Below, one piece after another: positions 1 through 8,100 of a stretch of 64,000 nt of DNA. A program made the translations under genes and the position numbers. Below the pieces are notes generated by a model. That model saw only the letters and a list, made by a program, of their open reading frames with translations, was not told the DNA's origin and ran no database searches. Location of the stretch: positions 1 through 64,000 of the forward strand of contig JADJHP010000017.1 of the NCBI GenBank assembly GCA_016707525.1, in the 5' to 3' direction. Every line of letters starts with the position of its first letter. Within the stretch, counting starts at the first letter, position 1. Source of the DNA: Ignavibacteriota bacterium (GTDB taxonomy: Bacteria > Bacteroidota > Ignavibacteria > UBA10030 > UBA6906).

Positions 1-1134
1 CCGACAACCACGTCGGGTTGCGCTGGAGGAGCTTCGGCACTTCTGCGAGCCGTTCCTTCGCGAGCACGAGCGCACCGGCCTCGACATTGTACCGGGCAAG
101 GAACTCCTCAAGGGATTGGAGCGCTTCGGGGTAGTGCTCGCCCACTGCGGCGTACAATTTCCGGACAGGTGCCGTTGCGGGCTTCAGCGTGATCGGCCGG
201 AGGTCGGTCCGCGTTTTGACCTGATTCTCGTAGTATGCGGGAACCTCGGCGAGCCGCGCCGTGATGAGCGCCTTTGCCCGGTCGACGACCGGCTTCCGGA
301 GCGAGCCCGACTGCTTGAAGAAGTCCGCGAACGCCGGCGCAGCCCCAAGAAACGCTTCCATGGACCCGCGTGTGTCCTTCTCGCGGTCGAAAAAGGCAAG
401 AGCGGTCGCGTACTCGGTCTGGAACTTCAGCTCATCGTCCACCGCCGCACGAAGCTTCGTATAGCTCACGTACGCGGTATCCCTGCTGCCGGCGATCTCC
501 GCAGGGAACAATGCCCCAGCTTGACGAGCTCATCCCGCAATGCCGAGATGTTCCCGGTGGTCTGATCCAGACCCGCACGTTCCCTCTTCAGGTCGACCTG
601 ATCGCTCATGAACTCGGGACCCATCGACTGATAGGTCTGACGGTCGACGATGTTCGCGCGGAGCGTCCCGCCGAATTCCGCGTACTTGTTCTCGAACGTG
701 AACCGCCACCGGGGGGCATACCGGTAACGCATCGTGAGCCGCGTATCGGCTTTGACCGCGTCGATGACCCAGTAGAACGTCAACACCCGGGTGTCCACGG
801 CATAGACGCTCATCGTGTCCGACCCGGCAGTCTCGTCCAGGATCCGGTCGGCGGGCTTCACGCCGTCGTCGAAGACCGCGGTCAGGGTCGATGTGATGAT
901 CGACTTGTTGCTGAGGTGCAGCACGAGGACGGTGTTGTCGCGCGGCGGCGCGGGAAACGTGATGAAATATTTGCCGTCCTTGTCCAGCGTGAACTGTTCA
1001 TCGCCGTTCTTCAGTTCAATGTATCCCCGCTCCGCGGGCAGCACTTCCGGATCCGGGGAGAGCTCCTTATAGGCCGCGCATCCGGCGAGGAGCGAGGCAA
1101 GGATGAGGACGGGCCAGATTCGTCTCACGGTCAT
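1..1134 (-). CDS. Secreted lipoprotein of unknown function, frameshifted and cut by the window edge
   Basis: The ATG at 1134 opens a lipoprotein signal with lipobox LAGC (about residues 14-17), so the product should be anchored in an envelope membrane. The first frame runs to a stop near 466, but after residue ~205 it turns to nonsense. Shifting by one base at the C run 514-517 restores a protein-like frame (beginning ALFPAEIAGSRDTAYVSY) that stays open to position 1. The gene is therefore longer than either frame and its C-terminus lies outside the window. The downstream part is helical and charged. No family recognised. The break looks like a one-base loss in a homopolymer; a true pseudogene cannot be excluded. 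It is divergent from the PAS gene at 1327. Confidence 0.7.
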
Positions 1135-1326
1135 TCTCCAGTCAAAGTGTACGATACACTCAAGATCGAAAACTTGGGAGTGTGTTTCAAGGGGTTTATG
1201 AAGGAATGCGCTGAACTCACGCAAGGATCAGCGATTCGCACGAGTGCCATCGTTTCGGATTGTGATGAATTTCAGCTACATTCCTGTATTGTGGGAGCAC
1301 GACCACCGGAGAACAGGAGAATCGTC

Positions 1327-1680
1327 ATGAGCGACCATGCATGGATCACAGAATTTCCCGCCGCCATCACTGTCTGCGATGCGGAGGGGGTCATCATCGC
1401 AATGAACCGCCGTTCGATCGAGACATTCGAGCACGATGGTGGAGCACTGCTGATCGGGCGGAACGTTCTCGACTGCCATCCGGAGCCATCGCGGACCCAG
1501 CTCACCTCCATGCTCGCCTCCGGAGAGAAGAACGTCTACACGATCCAGAAGAACGGCATCAGAAAACTGATCTATCAGTCACCATGGTATGTGAATGGTA
1601 CATATGCCGGCTTCGTGGAAATGAGCCTTCCCCTGCCTCAAACGATGCCGCACTTCGACCGGGACGCACCGCAGACCTGA
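1327..1680 (+). CDS. Orphan single PAS-domain protein
   Basis: A 117-residue protein consisting of little more than one PAS sensor domain. After the N-terminal helix comes the usual PAS pattern, AAITVCDAEGVIIAMNRR, then an FxxC-type segment (VLDCHPEPSR) and C-terminal strands (RKLIYQSPWYV, GFVEMSL). The DCHPEPSR signature resembles the PAS domains attached to DUF438 proteins. No transmitter, cyclase or HTH domain is attached, so it probably works in trans or as a small ligand or redox-binding module. The start is set by AGGAG about 7 bases upstream of ATG. Longer upstream extensions of this frame are antisense shadow of the lipoprotein gene. A terminator hairpin follows. Confidence 0.75.
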   Translation: MSDHAWITEFPAAITVCDAEGVIIAMNRRSIETFEHDGGALLIGRNVLDCHPEPSRTQLTSMLASGEKNVYTIQKNGIRKLIYQSPWYVNGTYAGFVEMSLPLPQTMPHFDRDAPQT

Positions 1681-1721
1681 GAGTCGGGGCGTGGCATGCA
1701 GCCAACCCCGTTGAAATAGCA

Positions 1722-1744
1722 AGGCCCGGGTTCGCCCGGGCCCT
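1722..1744. terminator. Bidirectional terminator hairpin
   Basis: A perfect 8-bp G+C stem (1723-1730 with 1735-1742) closed by a TTCG tetraloop, in the gap between two convergent genes. The position and stability suit a shared terminator. Confidence 0.6.
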
Positions 1745-1767
1745 GTACATTCGATGGTGTTCGCCTC

Positions 1768-4125
1768 CTAGACGGGCTGTGCACTGCGCCGGACAACGAT
1801 ACGCGCTGAACGCGCGGGGATCGCGACCTCGATCCTGTGATGCGGTGTGCGCTGCCCTGCGATCTCCCGGCCGTCGCACTCGACGCATGGCCATTGGCCG
1901 GGCACCGAAAGTACCCACCTCCCCTCGCCAACCACCCCCCCGCGATGGAACACAAGATCCACCGTGACCGCATCCCCCTGGGGTCGGACACGAATGCTGA
2001 CCCTGCCTTCCGGGATCGGGACACCTTCCACACCAAAGGGGCTCGTCTGATCGAACCACGCGCACGGGATGCCGCTCAGAAAGCGCACGGTGTGCGGGTC
2101 CGATGGAGGGCCCCACATTTCGGCAACGAAGGCATTTCTGACCGCCAGTACGATCTCCGCGGCCGCCCAGCCATGATGGCCATCACCCATGCATCCGCCA
2201 CCTGTAACAGGATGGATCGCCTCGGGATATGTGAACGTCGACGTTGCACGTCCCGAGACATCCGTGAGGATCTTCCAATATGCCTCAGCATCCCCCGCGT
2301 ACAACAACGCCCCGGCCACATGGAGCGTGAGGTAGATATTCAATCCTGAGTGAATGAAGGGCTGGTAGAACAGGCCCTGCCGGAACATCATTCCCCGGAT
2401 CGTGTCCAGCGTCGCACGCATCCACGGGTCATCCTGTGCATACAACTGCAGGGGGTACCATGCAGCCACCGAACCGATCATGCCCGCATCGATGTTCCGG
2501 AGCGGACCTGCAGGAATAGCATGGATGCCGGTGCGTGCATGCGCAGTATCGAGGGAGCGCCCGATGTCACGGCGCAACGCCCCGGCAAGCTCATGCGCGT
2601 GTGCCATCTCTGGACGTCTGCCGAGCAACGCGCAGATCCGCTCGAATGCCTCCACGCCTGCAAGAGACCAGAAGGAGTCCCAGTAGTACACGTCCGCAAG
2701 CCCGAGATGCTCCGCGCTCAGTCCACGGGGCATCAAGCCGTCAAGGAGAGGATCATCCGGAGCGCGCATCCGCTTGCGGTCGATCCACCGCACGCCGGAG
2801 GCGAGGGATGGGAAGAGACGCTCTGCGATCGTGAGATCGTGCGTATGCACCGCATGGTTCCACACGCTCCAGATCGCCTGACCCGTGGAGTCCCACTCAC
2901 CTTGCTGTGACCGGAACATCCCCGACCGTTCTTGTCCATCAGGAAATCGTTCGATGACGGCACGGGTAAGGCTGCCGTAGCCGAGCCGGTCGAGCGCCAG
3001 GAGCATGTAGGCTGCGTCACGGAACCAGAAGTAGTGATACGTTGCGGGTCCGGGACAGATGGATGTCCCATCAAGCGATGCAAGCAACGCACTCTCCGAG
3101 GCAGCAAACAGATCACCGATCTGATGGTCGGGCACCCGGCATCCGGGCCCACGCCCCAGCAGCGATTTCCAACCGGCAACGACCGCCGCAACGGGCTCTG
3201 CCTCTGCCGTGCCATGGTGATCGAGCGGGCATGTCAGAACCACTTCCCGCTCCTCTGCCGCGGCAAGCAGCAGATCAAAGATCATGACCGCGGTGGCCAG
3301 CCCCGAGGCACACGTGATCTGCAGGTCGTCCTTGTCCTCACGGCCTCCCGCGAACCGCCATGCAACGTCGCCCGCCCCCTGGTCGGACATCAGGATCCGT
3401 GCGGGTGGGGTGTCGACGGTGAACCCATCGACACCGTTGACATACACCCGCCTGCGGGATGCATCGACCCGGACGGTATCAATGAGAGAGACACCTTCCG
3501 GGTTAAAGGGCCTGACGGCGACCCCGAGGTGCGCGGTGACGGAGGACCGTCCCCTGTTCACCACGCGGACCCGGATCACGGCTGTGCGTTCAGCCGTGTA
3601 CACCGTCGAGGTCATCTCAAGATCCTCCAGCGTGCCCGTGGTGCGAACGATCGGCAAGTTCTCGAGCAACGATTGCTGAACCTCCGTGCACCGCGATGGA
3701 AACAGCACATCCATACCCGACCGAAGCCACACGTCGATCGACCACGAGTCTGGCTTGAGTGTCACCGCACCGTGAGGATCCACGATAGGCTCGATGGCAC
3801 AGTCCGGACTTCCTGCCGCGGTCCAGTTCCGATGTGTGACGTTCATCGACAGTCCGAGGTGCGACCGGGGAATGAACTCCGGGCATGTTGGGTCGTATTG
3901 CCGTTCTGCCCAATACGGAAGCACCCAACGCTCGAGCGTCTGCAAGACCGTGAAATTCAACAGCCCTCGGGACATCTGGATAGCGTTCAGGGGAAGAAGC
4001 TCGACGGGAAGCGTCGATCGATCCAACCCGCTCAACCGGGAGGCGGCACGGAACATGCGCACCGCTGCATCCGGGATACGGAGCCGACGCGCGAGAAGTG
4101 AGATCAGGATGTCAGAAACGGGCAC
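1768..4125 (-). CDS. Six-hairpin glycosidase-like protein (GH15 / debranching-enzyme type)
   Basis: A 785-residue protein without a signal peptide, so probably cytoplasmic. The N-terminal ~300 residues are beta-rich, with HRNWTAAG and VRVVNRGRSSVTAHLGV segments. The C-terminal half has the (alpha/alpha)6 pattern of six-hairpin glycosidases: YHYFWFRDAAYMLLAL, GEWDSTGQAIWSVWNH and VYYWDSFWSLAG carry the aromatic and acidic residues usual in glucoamylase, glycogen-debranching and phosphorylase-like folds. Reaction and substrate cannot be assigned from sequence alone; alpha-glucan trimming is the likeliest guess. The start is GTG with AGGTGA a few bases upstream. It is divergent from the glycosyltransferase operon and shares a terminator with the PAS gene. 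Confidence 0.7.
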   Translation of the reverse strand: MPVSDILISLLARRLRIPDAAVRMFRAASRLSGLDRSTLPVELLPLNAIQMSRGLLNFTVLQTLERWVLPYWAERQYDPTCPEFIPRSHLGLSMNVTHRNWTAAGSPDCAIEPIVDPHGAVTLKPDSWSIDVWLRSGMDVLFPSRCTEVQQSLLENLPIVRTTGTLEDLEMTSTVYTAERTAVIRVRVVNRGRSSVTAHLGVAVRPFNPEGVSLIDTVRVDASRRRVYVNGVDGFTVDTPPARILMSDQGAGDVAWRFAGGREDKDDLQITCASGLATAVMIFDLLLAAAEEREVVLTCPLDHHGTAEAEPVAAVVAGWKSLLGRGPGCRVPDHQIGDLFAASESALLASLDGTSICPGPATYHYFWFRDAAYMLLALDRLGYGSLTRAVIERFPDGQERSGMFRSQQGEWDSTGQAIWSVWNHAVHTHDLTIAERLFPSLASGVRWIDRKRMRAPDDPLLDGLMPRGLSAEHLGLADVYYWDSFWSLAGVEAFERICALLGRRPEMAHAHELAGALRRDIGRSLDTAHARTGIHAIPAGPLRNIDAGMIGSVAAWYPLQLYAQDDPWMRATLDTIRGMMFRQGLFYQPFIHSGLNIYLTLHVAGALLYAGDAEAYWKILTDVSGRATSTFTYPEAIHPVTGGGCMGDGHHGWAAAEIVLAVRNAFVAEMWGPPSDPHTVRFLSGIPCAWFDQTSPFGVEGVPIPEGRVSIRVRPQGDAVTVDLVFHRGGVVGEGRWVLSVPGQWPCVECDGREIAGQRTPHHRIEVAIPARSARIVVRRSAQPV

Positions 4126-4199
4126 ACGTCACCTGCGATGATCATGGAATACGCCAATATCCGCTCCCCGCGGGGCAACTGCAAGGGTCTGCCCCGACT

Positions 4200-4254
4200 T
4201 AACACCTTGATAATATGCACATAACACTGTGGTCACATGTGTAATGTATCATGG
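4200..4254 (+). promoter_or_regulatory. Pho-box-like operator array and promoter for the glycosyltransferase operon
   Basis: Four boxes repeat exactly every 11 bp: TAACA at 4200, TAATA at 4211, TAACA at 4222 and TCACA at 4233. A -10-like TATCATGG starts at 4247, 14 bp after the start of the last box. The same geometry occurs at 7442, 8019 and 20173. The 11-bp direct repeat and TTAACA-like core resemble PhoB/PhoP binding sites. The predicted transcript start is near 4261, just upstream of the first Shine-Dalgarno. Confidence 0.65.
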
Positions 4255-4277
4255 GACATCACATCTGCGGAGGATTC

Positions 4278-4385
4278 ATGACATATCCATGGTTCGCGGT
4301 CGCAGGGCTGTTCATCCTCTGTGCCGGCTTCCTGACCGGTTCCCACCGGCATCGAGGCAATGGCCACAGGCATATGTCACACTAA
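4278..4385 (+). CDS. Tiny membrane peptide with histidine-rich tail (35 aa)
   Basis: A 35-residue ORF starting at an ATG preceded by a strong GGAGG 5 bases upstream and ending at TAA 13 bases before the glycosyltransferase start. Residues ~5-20 form one hydrophobic helix; the rest (SHRHRGNGHRHMSH) contains six histidines and three arginines. It is the first gene after the Pho-box-like promoter, so it is probably translated with the downstream lipid-type genes. Its role is unknown; a metal-binding or membrane-anchoring partner peptide is possible. Short length keeps confidence moderate, but the Shine-Dalgarno, TM helix and position agree. Confidence 0.5.
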   Translation: MTYPWFAVAGLFILCAGFLTGSHRHRGNGHRHMSH

Positions 4386-4398
4386 CGAAGGACGTCAC

Positions 4399-5556
4399 AT
4401 GCGCGTAGCACATTTTGCAGGAACGATGAGGCCCGGACATGACGGCGTCACACGCGTGCTGTACCGCATGACGACGGCGCTCGCGGGCGCCGGGGTGGAT
4501 CACGTGTTCGTCTCCCCCATCGTTCCGCCTGAGAGTGAGAGGACCGCCCCGATGATCGAGGTCCCCTCGGTGGCATTCCCGCTCTACACGGACTACCGGC
4601 TGGCGACGCCAGGATCGCGGTACTTCGGAAAGCAGGTGCTCGATTTCCGGCCCGACATCCTCCATATTCACAGCCCATGCTCCCTGGGCTACGCGGCCGT
4701 CCGGTTCGGGAAGAAGCACAATATCCCGGTGGTCGCGACCTACCACACACATTTTGCGAGTTATGCGAAGTACTACAACATACCCATGCTGGAGCCTTTC
4801 GGTTGGTCGTACTTGCGTCACCTCTATGACGGCTGCGACCGGATCTTTGTACCTTCGATGCCGATCCTTGACGAGCTCTGGTCACAGGGATTCCGCCGCC
4901 TTCAACACCTTCCGCACGGCGTGGATGCAACGGTATTCCATCCCGGAGCGCGTTCGTTCTCCTGGCGCACCGCACACGGTATTCCCGGGAACAAGAAGAT
5001 GCTCCTGTTCGCTGGGAGGCTTGTGTGGGAGAAGGACCTTCGCACGCTGGCAGCTGCCTATGCGCAGCTGACACGGGAACGTCAGGATATCGTCTTCGTT
5101 CTGGCGGGTGACGGGCCGGTCCGGCACGAACTGGAAGCCTTGATGCCGGATGCCATATTCCTGGGACAGTTGAATGGAACGGATCTCTCACACGCCTATG
5201 CCTCCGCGGACCTGTTCGTCTTCCCGTCGACAACGGAGACCTTCGGCAATGTGATCATCGAGGCCATGGCATCGGGCACGGTCCCTATCTGCGCGCGCGA
5301 GGGTGGGGCGGCCGGGGTCGTCCAGCATGGAGTGACCGGCTTGCTCACCCATCCCCGTGATCCGGCAGACATTCGCAGGGCCGTCGCCGAACTGTTGGAC
5401 GCTCCTGCGCGCCGCGAAAGCATGGCACTGCAGGCATTGGAATTCGCCCGCCGGCAGTCGTGGCAGAACATCTTTCAGAATATGATCGAATCGTACCGGG
5501 ATGTGCGCAACGAGCACCAGGCCCGCAAGACCCACCGGCACAGGAAGGCAGCATGA
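4399..5556 (+). CDS. GT4 glycosyltransferase, SqdX/SQD2-like (probable lipid glycosyltransferase)
   Basis: A 385-residue GT-B retaining glycosyltransferase. The N-terminal half has the SqdX/SQD2 pattern: PGHDGVTRVLYRM, PLYTDYRLATPG, FRPDILHIHSPCSLGY and VATYHTHFASYAKYY. The C-terminal half has the nucleotide-sugar domain (LLFAGRLVWEKDL, VLAGDGP) and the GT4 signature SADLFVFPSTTETFGNVIIEAMASG. Relatives transfer a sugar from a nucleotide donor to diacylglycerol at the inner leaflet. The start is the ATG with GAAGGA upstream; a longer in-frame start at 4360 would overlap the preceding peptide. The stop overlaps the next start (ATGA), so the two are translationally coupled. Together with the phosphoesterase and the Pho-box-like promoter, this suggests glycolipid synthesis replacing phospholipid. 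The acceptor is not proven. Confidence 0.85.
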   Translation: MRVAHFAGTMRPGHDGVTRVLYRMTTALAGAGVDHVFVSPIVPPESERTAPMIEVPSVAFPLYTDYRLATPGSRYFGKQVLDFRPDILHIHSPCSLGYAAVRFGKKHNIPVVATYHTHFASYAKYYNIPMLEPFGWSYLRHLYDGCDRIFVPSMPILDELWSQGFRRLQHLPHGVDATVFHPGARSFSWRTAHGIPGNKKMLLFAGRLVWEKDLRTLAAAYAQLTRERQDIVFVLAGDGPVRHELEALMPDAIFLGQLNGTDLSHAYASADLFVFPSTTETFGNVIIEAMASGTVPICAREGGAAGVVQHGVTGLLTHPRDPADIRRAVAELLDAPARRESMALQALEFARRQSWQNIFQNMIESYRDVRNEHQARKTHRHRKAA

Positions 5557-6509
5557 CAGCACCGATCACCATCGCACATCTTTCCGATCTGCATCTCAGT
5601 GCTGTACACAAGCGGAGCCATATCCGCCGGACACGACGCGCCCTGGACTATGTCAATGGACTGGGGGTCGATCATGTGGTCATCACCGGCGACATCACCG
5701 CTGATGGTACCCCGGAGGACTACCGGGTGGCACGGTCGGTGCTTGCTTCGGCGGGGATGCTGACGTCGTCGCGCCTGACCGTTGCGATCGGGAATCACGA
5801 TGTGTTCGGAGGCGTTCACACCGCAGAGGATGTGCTGTCATTTCCCGGCCGGTGCGCGCGAACGGACGAGAAGGCACAGCTCAAGGCATTCGGAGCAGCC
5901 TTCCACGAGACCTTTCACGGGGCCATCATGCCCTCGGAGAAGCGCCTCTTCCCGTTCGCAAAGATCATCGGCGACGTGGCGGTCATCGCCGTGAACACCA
6001 TCGCGCCGTACTCCCGCGTCAAGAACCCGCTCGGCTCGAACGGCAGTGTGGACGACCGGTCCTTCGATACCCTGCGCGAGCTGCTCGCGTCCCCTGCGAT
6101 CAGGCCCAAAAGGAAGATCATCGCGCTCCATCACCACTTCCACAAAATGCGTGATGCCCGCGAAGGCGCTGTCCATTCTGTGTGGAGCGCGATCGAACGG
6201 CAGACCATGAAGTTACGCGGCAAATCCCGCCTCCTCAAGCTGTTCGCGCAGCATCACGTCGACCTTGTGCTTCACGGTCACATCCACCAGTCCGCGGAGT
6301 ATCAGCGGGATGGCGTGCGGTTCCTCAATGGAGGCGGTTCGATCCTCCACGATGAGAGCCCCGATCTGCACATCAATCTCATCAACTTCCACGCCACGGG
6401 ATGCACAACAGAGATCCACCGGGTTCCCTTCGGGGAACTGCCGATCCGGATCGATGCATCACACCCCGCTCCCGGGCCCCTGCTCACAACGGGACATGTG
6501 GCAGCATAG
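5553..6509 (+). CDS. Calcineurin-like metallophosphoesterase (candidate PlcP-type phospholipase C)
   Basis: A 318-residue binuclear metallophosphoesterase with all signature motifs in order: HLSDLHL near the N-terminus, TGDIT, GNHD, the central ALHHHF and the closing HGHIH. No signal peptide, so it probably acts in the cytoplasm or at the inner membrane face. It overlaps the glycosyltransferase by ATGA. In other bacteria a metallophosphoesterase (PlcP) next to a glycosyltransferase (Agt) degrades phospholipid to diacylglycerol, which the transferase glycosylates when phosphate is scarce. Gene order and promoter fit that model, but the family is broad and cAMP or nucleotide phosphodiesterase activity is also possible. 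Confidence 0.85.
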   Translation: MTAPITIAHLSDLHLSAVHKRSHIRRTRRALDYVNGLGVDHVVITGDITADGTPEDYRVARSVLASAGMLTSSRLTVAIGNHDVFGGVHTAEDVLSFPGRCARTDEKAQLKAFGAAFHETFHGAIMPSEKRLFPFAKIIGDVAVIAVNTIAPYSRVKNPLGSNGSVDDRSFDTLRELLASPAIRPKRKIIALHHHFHKMRDAREGAVHSVWSAIERQTMKLRGKSRLLKLFAQHHVDLVLHGHIHQSAEYQRDGVRFLNGGGSILHDESPDLHINLINFHATGCTTEIHRVPFGELPIRIDASHPAPGPLLTTGHVAA

Positions 6510-6556
6510 CACCAATGCTTCCTTGCTAATCACCCGCACGGAGGATATATTCCTCT

Positions 6557-7321
6557 GTGCGAACATTTGCGCAATATCGTCGGGCATGCATGCACGGGGT
6601 GACCATGGTCCCGATCATGGTCGCACTCGCATCCCTCCTGTCGTGCCATCAACAGGTATCAAGGAATGACGCATCGGGGTGGACGGGGGACGTCACACTC
6701 CGCCAGATCGAAGAACTGCGGTCGCTGGACGTCCTCCTGCCGCTCGATCCCGACAGCATCGCGAACCTGTACCGGCGCTTTGATCCCGCGACGTTCTATG
6801 CGACCTATGGCGGCGAGATACGATCCCTGGCCCTTCTCATCGATACCCTGAACCGGCCGTTGCCCCCCTCACTGCGCATAGACACCCTGTCGATCGACCA
6901 TACCTTCACGAACCTCGGAGAGGCGGCTATCCGGGGGCAGGCGTTGTTCATTTCCAGCAGTTACTTCTACATGTATGCCTCGCCCGAAGTCTGCCGGTCG
7001 GCCGTCACGCATGAATTCGGCCACCGGTACTTTCACACGCTCCCTCCACAGCTGCGGGAATCACTCGACAGCACGTGGATGGCCATGCAACGGTCCGCAT
7101 TGTTCTATATCTTTCGCGACGGAGAATATGCCGGCAACGCCAGATTCGGGGGTCATCCCGAGGATGATCCGGCGGAATTGTTCGCGTCCGCATTCAACGT
7201 GATCCGCAACCGTCCGGCTGAACTCGCCTCCCGACTTCTCTTCGTCAGCAATCAGGACCGCCCCGTTGCCGATCGTGTGATCGCGATCGTTGCACCGACC
7301 ATACCCCACCCGCATCCTTGA
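6557..7321 (+). CDS. Zincin-type metalloprotease lipoprotein
   Basis: A 254-residue protein with an N-terminal hydrophobic segment ending in lipobox LLSC (residues 27-30), so probably an envelope lipoprotein. The zinc motif HEFGH lies at 152-156, and a likely third ligand, Glu207, sits in PAELFASAF as in gluzincins. The rest is not matched to a named family; HEFGHRYF resembles DUF2268/M-type predicted zinc proteases. The GTG at 6557 has GGAGG about 12 bases upstream; ATGs at 6590 or 6605 would give a more standard lipoprotein signal. It starts 47 bases after the phosphoesterase and may share its transcript. Confidence 0.65.
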   Translation: MRTFAQYRRACMHGVTMVPIMVALASLLSCHQQVSRNDASGWTGDVTLRQIEELRSLDVLLPLDPDSIANLYRRFDPATFYATYGGEIRSLALLIDTLNRPLPPSLRIDTLSIDHTFTNLGEAAIRGQALFISSSYFYMYASPEVCRSAVTHEFGHRYFHTLPPQLRESLDSTWMAMQRSALFYIFRDGEYAGNARFGGHPEDDPAELFASAFNVIRNRPAELASRLLFVSNQDRPVADRVIAIVAPTIPHPHP

Positions 7322-7394
7322 TCACACGCCGCGGGAACAACGCCCGCAGCATCCCGCGGAGTCGCCCACCCCGGCGATCGTCCGCACAACATCA

Positions 7395-7449
7395 TTACGA
7401 TTCGTTAACACTCCAGTAACACTCCCGTAACACCTTCCTGCTACATTGT
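7395..7449 (+). promoter_or_regulatory. Pho-box-like operator array and promoter of the winged-helix gene
   Basis: TAACA boxes start at 7406, 7417 and 7428, exactly 11 bp apart, with a degenerate fourth (TTACG) at 7395. A -10-like TACATTGT starts at 7442, 14 bp after the start of the last box. If the downstream regulator binds this type of site, it is autoregulated. Confidence 0.65.
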
Positions 7450-7494
7450 GCACAGTGTTTACCACTGCATCGCTGACTAGCAGGCGGGGCTCGA

Positions 7495-7881
7495 ATGCAA
7501 TTACCTGATTCACGTTCCACCGCGGTGGCTCTGCAGCCCACCTACGGGATCGGCACTGAACAGGAACGCGGCCCGGAGACGACCATCTGCATCGGTGAAC
7601 TACGGGTCGACATCGAACGCGAACTGGTCTTCATCGCTGACGAGCGCATTCATCTGACCGGGACCGAATTCCGGATCCTGCGCACGCTCCTGATGCGTTC
7701 CTCGGCAGTGATCCGGCGCGATGTTCTCCTGGCGACGATCCGCTTGCACACGCAGAGCATATCTTCCCGGAGCCTGGATGGACATATTTCCCGTTTGAGG
7801 ACCAAGCTCGGGAGGCACGGCGCGTGGATTCGGACATTCAAAGGTATCGGATATCGATTCTTCCCCGTTGTTCCGTTGTGA
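7495..7881 (+). CDS. Receiver-less PhoB/OmpR-type winged-helix DNA-binding protein
   Basis: A 128-residue protein. After ~30 unstructured residues it is a complete Trans_reg_C (PhoB/OmpR) DNA-binding domain: the N-terminal sheet IGELRVDIERELVFIADERI, the LTGTEFRILRTLL helix, the recognition-helix region SSRSLDGHISRLRTKLG and the closing wing FKGIGYRFF. No receiver domain is present and none is encoded just upstream, so it is not a normal phospho-switched regulator. It lies between two sets of 11-bp TAACA direct repeats, the architecture PhoB-type tandem dimers bind, making it the local candidate regulator, although a full-length PhoB elsewhere could own the sites. The ATG start has only a weak purine-rich region upstream. 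Confidence 0.85.
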   Translation: MQLPDSRSTAVALQPTYGIGTEQERGPETTICIGELRVDIERELVFIADERIHLTGTEFRILRTLLMRSSAVIRRDVLLATIRLHTQSISSRSLDGHISRLRTKLGRHGAWIRTFKGIGYRFFPVVPL

Positions 7882-7920
7882 ACGCCTGACATGGCCGTCA
7901 GGGACACCTGGGCGCTGTCC

Positions 7921-7947
7921 TCACAATTTCTTAACACGAACATAACA
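7921..7947 (+). promoter_or_regulatory. Upstream Pho-box-like triplet before the TonB receptor
   Basis: TCACA at 7921 and TAACA at 7932 and 7943, 11 bp apart. No -10-like element occurs 14 bp after the start of the last box, so this is probably an auxiliary operator for the promoter at 7983-8026. It is 40 bp upstream of that array and not in the same 11-bp register. Confidence 0.5.
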
Positions 7948-7982
7948 CAGAATTCCGCTGTCATGGATACTTAAGGATGTGG

Positions 7983-8026
7983 TAACGATTCGGTAACACT
8001 AGCATAACATGGGCTTTGTACCTTGG
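7983..8026 (+). promoter_or_regulatory. Pho-box-like operator array and promoter of the TonB receptor
   Basis: TAACG at 7983 and TAACA at 7994 and 8005, exactly 11 bp apart, then a -10-like TACCTTGG (TAnnTTTG type) starting at 8019, 14 bp after the start of the last box. The expected transcript start is near 8033, leaving a leader of about 65 bases. Confidence 0.65.
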
Positions 8027-8100
8027 AACACCCGCGCGGGCGGATTCCCTGACAAGGGTATTGCCGGCTCGACCCATCATCCAAAGTACAGAGTGTGACC

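Noticed and set aside
2932..4101. 389-codon open frame on the plus strand
   Set aside because: Antisense to the six-hairpin glycosidase, which has recognisable domain sequence; this frame has none.
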